A stretch of DNA of 8,844 nucleotides, from assembly GCA_025929745.1 (NCBI GenBank), contig JAICPQ010000104.1:1-8844 (forward strand). The letters run 5' to 3'. Positions 1 to 6,170 of the stretch are shown here, one piece after another. The translations under genes and the position numbers were made by a program. A model generated the notes under the pieces. That model saw only the letters and a list, made by a program, of their open reading frames with translations. It was not told where the DNA came from and made no database searches. The DNA is from Burkholderiales bacterium. GTDB lineage: Bacteria; Pseudomonadota; Gammaproteobacteria; Burkholderiales; SG8-39. Within the stretch, counting starts at the first letter, position 1. Each line of letters opens with the position of its first letter.

Positions 1-556
1 CGGATGCCCGCACGAGCTGGGTGAGCGCGTTAAACACCCGCTCCGACGTGCGCGGATCGAGATTGCCGGTCGGCTCATCGGCGAGCAGGATGCGCGGCGC
101 ATTGGCAACCGCGCGCGCGATGGCGACCCGCTGCTGCTCGCCCTGCGAGAGCTCGGTCGGCCGGCGCCCCGCTTTCGCCGCCACGCCGAGCGCGGCCAGC
201 GTATCGTTGATGCGCGCGTCGTCCTGCGGCACGCGCGCGAGATACTGCGCGAGGCGCAGGTTGTTGCGCACACTGAGGTGCTTCACGAGATGCAGGGCCT
301 GCAGCACGATGCCGACGGTGGTGCCGCGCCAGCGATCGAGCCGCCCGCCTTCCAGGCGGCGCACGTTCTCTCCCGCAACCTCGATCTCGCCCTCGGTGGG
401 CTGAATCAGACCGGCGAGCGCGTGCAGGAGCGTGCTCTTGCCGCTGCCGGAGGCGCCGAGCACGAGCCAGCGCTCGCCCTGGGCCACCTTCCACTCGCTA
501 AGCCGCAGCGCCTCGACGGCGCCGTAGCGATGCGCGAGGCCGCGGACTGCAATCAT
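1..556 (-). CDS. ABC transporter ATP-binding protein, MacB/LolD type (partial, 3' end beyond window)
   Basis: The reading frame is open from an ATG at 556 to the window edge, giving 185 codons; the C-terminus is missing. The translation begins MIAVRGLAHRYGAVEALRL. It carries a Walker A (GASGSGKST, residues 34-42), a Q-loop glutamine near residue 86 (GIVLQALHLVKHLSV), a signature LSQGEQQRVAIARA (136-149), a Walker B with catalytic glutamate (ILLADEPTG, 156-164) and the D-loop NLD. The order and the DEPTGNLD ending are typical of ATPases that work with FtsX/MacB-fold permeases in the inner membrane (LolD, MacB, DevA groups, about 220-235 aa). The second glycine of the usual LSGGE signature is Gln. 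The ATG directly follows the stop of the GTPase gene (TAAATG, no gap), so the two are probably co-translated. No strong ribosome site is visible. Substrate is unknown; a permease gene would be expected just beyond base 1. The family call is firm, the subfamily is inference. Confidence 0.88.
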   Translation of the reverse strand, partial: MIAVRGLAHRYGAVEALRLSEWKVAQGERWLVLGASGSGKSTLLHALAGLIQPTEGEIEVAGENVRRLEGGRLDRWRGTTVGIVLQALHLVKHLSVRNNLRLAQYLARVPQDDARINDTLAALGVAAKAGRRPTELSQGEQQRVAIARAVANAPRILLADEPTGNLDPRTSERVFNALTQLVRAS

Positions 557-1552
557 TTATTTAGCCAGGCACTCTTCGAGACCGGCGATGAAGATGTCCT
601 TTGGCAGCTTCTTGCCGATGAAGACGAGGAGAGAGCTCTTCTTCTCGTGCTTCGCCCAGGGCTTGCCCATGTCGCCGCCCATCATCATGTGCACGCCCTG
701 GAACACCACGCGGCGAGGATTACCCTTCATCCACAGGATGCCCTTGTAGCGCAGAAGATCGGGTCCGTAGACCTGGATCATTCCGGACAGGAAGCTTTCG
801 AGCCGCTGGCCATCGAAGGGCTTTTCGGAGCGGAACACGAACGACTCGACCTCGTCGTGGTGCTCGTGGTCGATGTTCTTGAGGAACTCCGGATCGAGCT
901 CGAGGATCGCGTTCAGGTTGAAGCCACGAATGTCGAGCACCTCGGCGATCGGCGCGTTGCCGAAGTGCACCTTCTTGATCGGCGCGCGCGGATTCATCTT
1001 CTTCAGCCGGGATGACAACATCGCGGCTTCCTCCTCGGACACGAGATCGGTTTTGGACATCAAGATGCGGTCGGCGAAGCCGACCTGCTCCTGTGCTTCA
1101 TGGAACTCGTCGAGCTGCTTGGGCGCGTGCTTGGCGTCCACCAGCGTGATGATCGAATCGAGGAGGTAGTAGTTGCCGATCTCCTCGTCGGTGAAGAACG
1201 TCTGCGCGACCGGTCCGGGATCCGCCATGCCGGTGGTCTCGATCACGACGCGATCGAAATTGAGCGCGCCGTTGTCGCGCTTTTCCTTGAGCGTGCCAAG
1301 GATACGGATCAGGTCGCCGCGCACGGTGCAGCAGATGCAGCCGTTGTTCATCTCGACGATCTGCTCTTCGGACTTCTCGATGATTTCGCCGTCGACGCCG
1401 GTTTCGCCGAACTCGTTCTCGATCACCGCGATGCGATGGCCGTGGTCCTCCTTGAGGATGCGGTTGAGCAACGTCGTTTTGCCGCTGCCGAGAAAGCCGG
1501 TGAGGATGGTGACCGGCACCATCTTTTCTTCCGAGGGGGCTTGCTGCGCCAT
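557..1552 (-). CDS. COG0523/CobW-family metal-chaperone GTPase
   Basis: A 331-residue G3E-family GTPase. Visible motifs are Walker A GFLGSGKTT (residues 19-27), the family's metal-binding CxCC in GCICCTVRGDL (71-81), the switch motif ETTGMADPGPV (105-115), the guanine-specificity motif SKTD (166-169), and a CobW C-terminal domain from about residue 235 ending with a QGVHMMMGGDMGKPW segment (285-299). Length matches YjiA/ZigA-like members. Known members use GTP hydrolysis to hand Zn, Co or other metals to client enzymes in the cytoplasm, and many are controlled by Zur; the metal and client here cannot be read from sequence. A short His cluster (DHEHHDE, 228-234) precedes the C-terminal domain and may help bind metal. 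The start at 1552 is supported by AAGGAG 5 nt upstream; a second Met at residue 11 lies closer to the conserved region but has no such site. It heads a unit with the ABC ATPase gene that follows immediately. Confidence 0.93.
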   Translation of the reverse strand: MAQQAPSEEKMVPVTILTGFLGSGKTTLLNRILKEDHGHRIAVIENEFGETGVDGEIIEKSEEQIVEMNNGCICCTVRGDLIRILGTLKEKRDNGALNFDRVVIETTGMADPGPVAQTFFTDEEIGNYYLLDSIITLVDAKHAPKQLDEFHEAQEQVGFADRILMSKTDLVSEEEAAMLSSRLKKMNPRAPIKKVHFGNAPIAEVLDIRGFNLNAILELDPEFLKNIDHEHHDEVESFVFRSEKPFDGQRLESFLSGMIQVYGPDLLRYKGILWMKGNPRRVVFQGVHMMMGGDMGKPWAKHEKKSSLLVFIGKKLPKDIFIAGLEECLAK

Positions 1553-1557
1553 GCCTG

Positions 1558-1563
1558 CTCCTT
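1558..1563 (-). promoter_or_regulatory. Ribosome binding site of the CobW-family gene
   Basis: AAGGAG on the minus strand, 5 nt before the ATG at 1552. It is a near-perfect Shine-Dalgarno and fixes the start at 1552 rather than at the internal Met 11 codons. Confidence 0.8.
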
Positions 1564-1575
1564 GCGAAGGGCGGG

Positions 1576-1581
1576 ATTATA
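1576..1581 (-). promoter_or_regulatory. Candidate -10 box for the CobW-ABC unit
   Basis: The minus strand reads TATAAT, a perfect sigma-70 -10 hexamer, placed so that a transcript would start near 1569 and have a leader of about 17 nt containing the AAGGAG. No recognisable -35 hexamer lies 16-18 bp upstream; that region is the stem-loop closing the previous operon. The box also sits inside a short inverted repeat (GATT-TAT-AATC), which could be an operator. The assignment rests on the hexamer alone. Confidence 0.35.
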
Positions 1582-1603
1582 AATCGGGGTCAGAGCCCGA
1601 TTT
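1581..1603 (-). terminator. Stem-loop at the end of the lpxL-rlmI operon (weak terminator or dispersed palindrome)
   Basis: A perfect 8-bp inverted repeat, arms AAATCGGG and CCCGATTT, with a 7-nt loop. The first stem base is the last base of the rlmI TGA stop. Its location between two transcription units fits a terminator, but only a TTT follows the stem on either strand, so an intrinsic terminator would be weak. The A/T-C/G structure with a GTCAGAG loop resembles short palindromes I recall being repeated in betaproteobacterial genomes, so it may instead be a REP-type element. Confidence 0.45.
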
Positions 1604-2778
1604 CACGCCTTGAGGACGAGCAATCCTTTCAAATATTCGCCCTCGGGGAATTCGAGCGCGACCGGATGATCCGCAGCGGCGCTGAACCGGTCGATGATCT
1701 TTGCATCGGCGCCCGCGTCGAGCGCGGCGCCGGCGACGATCGATTGGAAGAGCTCGGCCGATACGCCGCCGGAGCACGAGAACGTGGCGAGGAGACCGCC
1801 CGGCGCGAGGAGCTTCAGCGCCCAGAGGTTGATGTCTTTGTAGGCGCGCGCGGCCTTCTTCACTTGCGCGGCAGTCGGCGCGAATTTCGGAGGATCGAGG
1901 ATGATGAGATCGAAGCGCGCGCCGGAATCGCGCAGCTTGCGCAGCTCCGCGAAGACGTCGGACTGGCGGAACTCAATCCTGGAAGGGTCGAGCGGATTGG
2001 CGGCCAGGTTTTCGCGCGCAACATCGAGCGCAGCCGCCGAGCTCTCGATTGCCGTGACGCGCTTCGCGCCGCCGGCGAGCGCCGCGATGGAGAAGCCGCC
2101 GGTGTAGCAGAAGCCGTCGAGAACGTCGCGCCCGGCGGCGAGCGCGCGCACGCAGGCGCGGTTTTCCCGCTGGTCGAGGAAGAAACCGGTTTTCTGTCCC
2201 TGCTCTACGTCGACGCGGAAGTTGAGCCCGTATTCGATGATCGGGCAGCGCGCCGCATTGCGATTGCCGCGCGCGAAGCCGGCGCGCGCCTCGAGCCCTT
2301 CGAGCTTGCGCACCTCCGCATCCGAGCGCTCGTAGATCGCGGCGCAGCCGGTCAACTCCACGAGGAGATCGAGGATCGGGTCGCGCCAGCGCTCCACACC
2401 CGCGGCGAGGAACTGTGCGACCAGTACGTCGGCGTAGCGATCGACGACGAGCCCCGGCAGGCCGTCGGATTCGCCGTGCACCAGCCGCAGCGCATTCGTG
2501 TGCTTGGCCGCGGGCAGCGCCTCGCGCAGCGCGAGCGCCTTCTCGAGGCGTCCACGGAAGAATTGCGCGTCGACTTCCTCGTCCGGATCGAAGGTCCACA
2601 CACGCGCACGGATCTGCGATTTTGGGCTGTAGGCCGCACGCGCCAGCGCCTTTTTCGCGCTATCGAGCACTGCTACTGTGTCGCCGGCCTCGCCGCTCGC
2701 CTTTTCCACCGCGCCGGAAAAGATCCACGGATGGCGCCGCTTCAGTGATCTCTCGCGCCCGCGCTTGAGCTGAATCAC
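1603..2778 (-). CDS. rlmI: 23S rRNA (cytosine1962-C5)-methyltransferase RlmI
   Basis: A 391-residue SAM-dependent RNA methyltransferase that makes m5C1962 in 23S rRNA; E. coli RlmI is about the same size. The N-terminus (LKRGRERSLKRRHPWIFSGAV) is the characteristic PUA-like domain start, followed by the family block YSPKSQIRARVWTFD. The Rossmann domain shows QGQKTGFFLDQRENR (193-207), the SAM loop DGFCYTGGFS (221-230), motif IV DPPKFA (295-300) and motif VI FSCSGG (333-338), with Cys335 as the expected catalytic nucleophile. All key residues are present. The start is GTG at 2778, overlapping the xerC stop as GTGA. The frame stays open far upstream, but that extension has no family similarity and lies entirely on xerC. 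The stop runs directly into a stem-loop. It is the last gene of the operon. Confidence 0.93.
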   Translation of the reverse strand: MIQLKRGRERSLKRRHPWIFSGAVEKASGEAGDTVAVLDSAKKALARAAYSPKSQIRARVWTFDPDEEVDAQFFRGRLEKALALREALPAAKHTNALRLVHGESDGLPGLVVDRYADVLVAQFLAAGVERWRDPILDLLVELTGCAAIYERSDAEVRKLEGLEARAGFARGNRNAARCPIIEYGLNFRVDVEQGQKTGFFLDQRENRACVRALAAGRDVLDGFCYTGGFSIAALAGGAKRVTAIESSAAALDVARENLAANPLDPSRIEFRQSDVFAELRKLRDSGARFDLIILDPPKFAPTAAQVKKAARAYKDINLWALKLLAPGGLLATFSCSGGVSAELFQSIVAGAALDAGADAKIIDRFSAAADHPVALEFPEGEYLKGLLVLKA

Positions 2779-3671
2779 TTCTTGCGCGCCCTCGGGTGAG
2801 CCGCGTCGTAGACCTTGGCGAGCGCCTGGAAATCGAGGTGCGTATAGACCTGCGTGGTCGCAATGCTGGCGTGGCCGAGCATCTCCTGCACGGCGCGCAG
2901 GTCCTGCGAGGACTGCAGCATGTGGCTCGCGAAGGAATGGCGCAGCATATGCGGGTGGACGTGCTCGGCCAGACCGCGCCGCTTCGCCCAGGTCGTAAGG
3001 CGGTGCCACACGCGGCTCGGCGTGATGCGGCGGCGGCGCGCGCCGACGAAAAGCGCGCGCTCTTCGGGCGCCGCAATGCTGGAGCGGATGCGCAGCCACG
3101 CTTGCACGGCGTTGCGCGCACGCGTGCCGACCGGCACGGTGCGCGTCTTCGAGCCCTTGCCGGTCACGGTAATTTCGCCTTGCGAAGGATCATCGGTCAG
3201 GTCGAGCGCGACAAGCTCGCCGACGCGCAATCCCGAAGAATAGAGAAGCTCGAACATCGCGGCGTCCTGGACGCCGAGCGGCGTGGTTTCACCGGCGCCG
3301 TCCAGCAGGCGCTGCGCGTTCTCCACCGACAGCGCCTTTGGCAGCGGCCGCGCCGCCTTGGGCGCCCGGATACCGAGCACCGGGTTCGACGCGAAGCCGC
3401 GGTGGCGCGTAAGCCAGCGGAAATAGCCGCGCCATGCCGAGAGCGTGAGCGCAAGCGAGCGAGGCGATAGTCCTTTGGCATGGAGCTGGGCGACGTAACG
3501 GCGCACTTCCGCGGCTTGCATGCCCTCCAGCGCCTTGTCGCCGCGCAGCGCGTGAAGCACATTTAGCGCGCGACCGTAGTTCTCCAGCGTGGCAGCGGAA
3601 AGCCGCCGCTGGTGCTTCAGCGAATCGAGGTACTCGCTGGCTAGAGCCTTGCCGTCACTCCGGCTGCGCAT
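2775..3671 (-). CDS. xerC: Tyrosine recombinase XerC
   Basis: A 298-residue tyrosine recombinase, the usual XerC/XerD length. With XerD it resolves chromosome dimers at dif under FtsK control. The N-terminal core-binding domain has the family pattern EYLDSLKHQRRLSAATLENYGRAL. The catalytic set is complete: Arg149 (SSGLRVGELV), Lys172 (GKGSKTRTVP), His241 and Arg244 (HPHMLRH), His267 (LGHASI) and nucleophile Tyr276 (TTQVYTHLD). XerC rather than XerD is inferred mainly from the neighbours, since dapF-DUF484-xerC is a widely conserved proteobacterial order. An in-frame TGA lies 6 nt upstream of the ATG and the next in-frame Met is at residue 51, so the start at 3671 is effectively fixed. It therefore overlaps the end of the DUF484 gene by 31 nt. 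GGTGAG just ahead of the ATG may act as ribosome site. No dif site was seen nearby. Confidence 0.95.
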   Translation of the reverse strand: MRSRSDGKALASEYLDSLKHQRRLSAATLENYGRALNVLHALRGDKALEGMQAAEVRRYVAQLHAKGLSPRSLALTLSAWRGYFRWLTRHRGFASNPVLGIRAPKAARPLPKALSVENAQRLLDGAGETTPLGVQDAAMFELLYSSGLRVGELVALDLTDDPSQGEITVTGKGSKTRTVPVGTRARNAVQAWLRIRSSIAAPEERALFVGARRRRITPSRVWHRLTTWAKRRGLAEHVHPHMLRHSFASHMLQSSQDLRAVQEMLGHASIATTQVYTHLDFQALAKVYDAAHPRARKK

Positions 3672-4285
3672 AGCTCACCGATGCGGCGAAGGTACAGCGT
3701 GCCCATCTCCGGAAAGAAGCGCTTGGCATCCTCGCTGCCGAGCGCAAGAAGGCCGAAAACGCTGGTCTGGCCGAGCGGAATGAGCGCCATGGAGCGCACA
3801 TGCTCGGCCGCTTCGCCGAACCAGGGCAGGAACGGATTGGCTGCGGCGAGCCCGCACTGCGGCGCGCCCATCTCATCGGCGTAGCGCTGCTGGGTCTCTT
3901 CGATTGGCCGCGCCTCGTCGAAATCGGCCGGCACGCTCTTTCCCCAGATGCGCAGCTGAACGTGCGGCACCGAAAAGTCCTCGCGCAGGTGAAAGTAGAT
4001 CGACGTCGCGAGCGCCGGAAAATCCTTTGCCCCGGCGAGCGCCACCGAGAGCCGATGCACTTTCTCGCTGATCGCGTCGTTTTCTTCGCCGAATTGCAGA
4101 AGCTCGGCGAGCCGTGCCTCCAGCGCTTTCAGCTTCTCGCGCAGCGCCACGGTCTGGCGCTCGGAGAGCGGAATCGCTCGGCCGCCGTACGGATGCGGCA
4201 CGTTGATGCTCGTGAGCAGATCGGGATGATGGTCGAAGAACTGCGGATGCGTGCGGAGGTAACGGGCGATGTCTTCGGCGTTCAT
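3641..4285 (-). CDS. DUF484 family protein (GAF-like)
   Basis: A 214-residue protein of the DUF484 family, encoded between dapF and xerC in many proteobacteria. The family's N-terminal signature is clear: YLRTHPQFFDHHPDLLTSIN then VPHPYGGRAIPLSERQ (residues 9-44). A charged helical, probably coiled-coil segment follows (about 45-65, ALREKLKALEARLAELLQF), then a GAF-like fold to the C-terminus. Pieces such as MALIPLGQTSVFGLLALGSEDAKRFFPEMGTLYL match the usual GAF core of this family. No membrane segment or catalytic motif is visible and the function is unknown. The conserved linkage has led to guesses about a role alongside XerC or cell-wall synthesis, but the sequence gives no direct support. 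The ATG overlaps the dapF stop as ATGA, indicating translational coupling. Confidence 0.92.
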   Translation of the reverse strand: MNAEDIARYLRTHPQFFDHHPDLLTSINVPHPYGGRAIPLSERQTVALREKLKALEARLAELLQFGEENDAISEKVHRLSVALAGAKDFPALATSIYFHLREDFSVPHVQLRIWGKSVPADFDEARPIEETQQRYADEMGAPQCGLAAANPFLPWFGEAAEHVRSMALIPLGQTSVFGLLALGSEDAKRFFPEMGTLYLRRIGELCAAGVTARL

Positions 4286-5082
4286 TCTTCGAGTTCGAGC
4301 GTACCTTCAAAAACCATCACGGCGGGGCCCTTCATCACCACGGCATTGTCGCCGCCGGGCCAAGCGATGGTCAACGTGCCGCCGCGTGTCTGAACCGTAA
4401 CGGGCGAATCGAGCAGGTTGCGCGAAATGCCGGCGACCACCGCTGCGCATGCGCCGGTGCCGCAGGCGAGCGTTTCGCCGGCGCCGCGTTCCCAGACGCG
4501 GAGCGCGATGTCGTGGCGGTCGAGCACCTGCATGTATCCGGCGTTCACGCGATCCGGGAAGCGAGGATGGGTCTCGATCGAGGGACCCTGCGCGGTGACC
4601 GGCGCGCTCGCCACATCGGGCACGACCTGCACGGCATGCGGGTTGCCGATGGAGACGATGCTCACCTCGATAGCGCGGCCGTTGACATTGAGCCGCTCGA
4701 TCACCGGTCTGGATGGCTTGCCCATATCGACGCTGACCTCGCCGTCGGGCTCGAGGCGCGGCTCGATCATGCCGCCGAGGGTCTCTACGCGAAGACGCTT
4801 CTTGTCGGTGAGGCCGCGCGCATGCACGAACTTTACGAAGCAGCGCGCGCCGTTCCCGCACTGCTCGACCTCGCCGCCGTCGGCGTTGAAGATGCGATAG
4901 CCGAAATCCGCGTCACCATGGCGCGGCTTCTCGACCACCAGGATCTGGTCGCAGCCGACGCCGAAGTGACGGTCGGCAATGCGCTTCAGCTGATTGCGCG
5001 ATAGCTCAAATTGCCCGGCGGTGCAGTCGAGGACGACGAAATCGTTCCCCGCGCCCTGCATCTTCGTGAAGTCGAGCCTCAC
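4282..5082 (-). CDS. dapF: Diaminopimelate epimerase DapF
   Basis: A 266-residue cofactor-independent epimerase converting LL- to meso-diaminopimelate in the cytoplasm, the last step before lysine and the source of the peptidoglycan cross-linking residue. Both active-site cysteines are present: Cys75 in ADGGEVEQCGNGARC and Cys207 in GETLACGTGACA. Other family landmarks are the N-terminal FTKMQGAGNDFVVLD, the SIGNPHAV block (144-151) and the closing GPAVMVFEG. The start is GTG at 5082: it places the protein three residues before the conserved FTKM, overlaps the aminotransferase stop as GTGA, and has AAGG 4 nt upstream. An ATG six codons further upstream would add residues absent from the family and lies within the preceding gene. 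It is coupled at both ends, to gnnB upstream and the DUF484 gene downstream. Confidence 0.96.
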   Translation of the reverse strand: MRLDFTKMQGAGNDFVVLDCTAGQFELSRNQLKRIADRHFGVGCDQILVVEKPRHGDADFGYRIFNADGGEVEQCGNGARCFVKFVHARGLTDKKRLRVETLGGMIEPRLEPDGEVSVDMGKPSRPVIERLNVNGRAIEVSIVSIGNPHAVQVVPDVASAPVTAQGPSIETHPRFPDRVNAGYMQVLDRHDIALRVWERGAGETLACGTGACAAVVAGISRNLLDSPVTVQTRGGTLTIAWPGGDNAVVMKGPAVMVFEGTLELEE

Positions 5083-6170
5083 GCCACCTTGCGCACGCAC
5101 GCGGCGATACGGTCGATCGACGCATCGTCGAGAAACGGATGGATGGGAAGCGAGAGCACGCTCTTCGAGACGTTCTCTGAGACCGGAAGCTCGACCTTGC
5201 CAAGCGATGCGTACGCGGGTTGCTTGTGCAGCGGCATGGGATAGAACACCGAGCTCGCGATGCCGTCTTTCGCGAGCGCGTCGCGGATCACGTCCCGACG
5301 TTCGCTGCGAACGGTGAACTGGTGGTAGACGTGCGCGCCGCGGCCGTGCTCGGCCGGAAGGGTAAGGTTCGTGCCGGCGAGCCTTTCCCGGTAGCGCTTC
5401 GCCACCGTGCGGCGCGCCTCGTTGAAGCGCGCGAGGTGCTTTAGCTTGACCCGTAGCACGGCAGCCTGCAGCTCGTCGAGCCGGCTATTCCAGCCTACGC
5501 GCTCGTGCAGATAGGTCTGGCGGCTGCCGTGGTGGCGCAGCATGCGCAGCGTCCTTGCGTGCTCTTCGGACTTGGCCGTGATCAAGCCGGCGTCGCCGGC
5601 CGCCGCGAGGTTCTTTGTCGGATAGAACGAGAAACCGCCGAAATCACCCCAGCTGCCTGCGCGGCGGCCGTCGTAGTCGGCGCCGATGCACTGTGCGCAG
5701 TCCTCTATGAGCACCACCTTGTGCGCGTTGCAGATCTCGGCAATGCGGTCCAGGGGCGCGCATTGGCCGAAAAGGTGCACGGCGATGACGGCCTTCGTCT
5801 TCCGGGTGATGCTTCTCAAAAGCGCGGCCGGATCCAGGTTGTAGGTGCCGGGATCCACATCGGCGAACACGGGCGTAGCCCCGGTATAAGACACCGCCTC
5901 GCCGGTGGCGAAGAAGGTGAAGGCGGGAATGACCACTTCGTCGCCAGGACCGATGCCAGCCGCGACGAGCGGCAGATGCAGCGCGTCGGTCCCGGAGTTC
6001 ACGCCCACGGCATGGCCCGCGCCGAGGAACGCGGCGAGCTCGTGTTCGAGCGATTCGCCTTCAGGCCCGAGGACGAAGCGGCCGGACGCCAGCACGCGCC
6101 CGATGGCTGCATCGATCTCGCTCTTCAGCTCGCGATACTCCCGCGCCGGGTCCACCATCGGAATGTTCAT
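5079..6170 (-). CDS. gnnB: DegT/DnrJ/EryC1 aminotransferase, probable UDP-2-acetamido-3-amino-glucose synthase (GnnB-like)
   Basis: A 363-residue PLP-dependent sugar aminotransferase of the DegT/DnrJ/EryC1 (AHBA synthase-like) family. The Schiff-base lysine is Lys186 in GFSFYPTKNLAAAGDAG. Other family blocks are GVNSGTDALHL (56-66), DEVVIPAFTFFATGEAV (77-93), EDCAQCIGA (156-164), RVGWNSRLDELQAA (224-237) and YPMPLHKQPAY (310-320). Family members transfer an amino group from glutamate to a keto-sugar nucleotide. The specific reaction, UDP-3-keto-GlcNAc to UDP-GlcNAc3N, is inferred from its coupling to a GnnA-type oxidoreductase and to lipid A acyltransferases. The alternative is a WbpE/WlbC-like O-antigen enzyme, but the N-acetyltransferase normally needed in that pathway is absent here. 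The start ATG at 6170 overlaps the gnnA stop as ATGA and has GAGG 5 nt upstream; it matches the family start MNIPMVD. The frame is open further upstream but only across gnnA. Confidence 0.85.
   Translation of the reverse strand: MNIPMVDPAREYRELKSEIDAAIGRVLASGRFVLGPEGESLEHELAAFLGAGHAVGVNSGTDALHLPLVAAGIGPGDEVVIPAFTFFATGEAVSYTGATPVFADVDPGTYNLDPAALLRSITRKTKAVIAVHLFGQCAPLDRIAEICNAHKVVLIEDCAQCIGADYDGRRAGSWGDFGGFSFYPTKNLAAAGDAGLITAKSEEHARTLRMLRHHGSRQTYLHERVGWNSRLDELQAAVLRVKLKHLARFNEARRTVAKRYRERLAGTNLTLPAEHGRGAHVYHQFTVRSERRDVIRDALAKDGIASSVFYPMPLHKQPAYASLGKVELPVSENVSKSVLSLPIHPFLDDASIDRIAACVRKVA

Noticed and set aside
75..494. A 139-codon minus-strand frame inside the ABC ATPase
   Set aside because: It is a +1/-1 shadow of the ATPase frame, which carries all ABC motifs; the shadow is Arg/Ala low-complexity.
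1100..1582. Plus-strand open frames opposite the CobW-family gene
   Set aside because: Mirror frames of a well-supported gene; rich in Asp/Leu/Val repeats from antisense codons, without ribosome site or known fold.
1577..1777. Small minus-strand frame ending in KSGSDPDL over the stem-loop
   Set aside because: It overlaps the 3' end of rlmI in another frame and its tail is simply the translation of the palindrome; not a credible gene.
1666..2748. A 360-codon open frame on the plus strand opposite rlmI
   Set aside because: It is fully antisense to a gene with intact family motifs, its composition is Arg/Ala/Glu-rich as expected from GC-rich codon mirroring, and it shows no recognisable domain.
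2779..3099. N-terminal extension of RlmI by 107 codons
   Set aside because: The extension is a shadow of xerC; the conserved RlmI N-terminus begins at the GTG that overlaps the xerC stop.
2775..3671. XerC gene as part of a mobile element or integron
   Set aside because: It sits in a chromosomal housekeeping order with dapF and DUF484, and no attachment site, cassette or flanking repeat is present.
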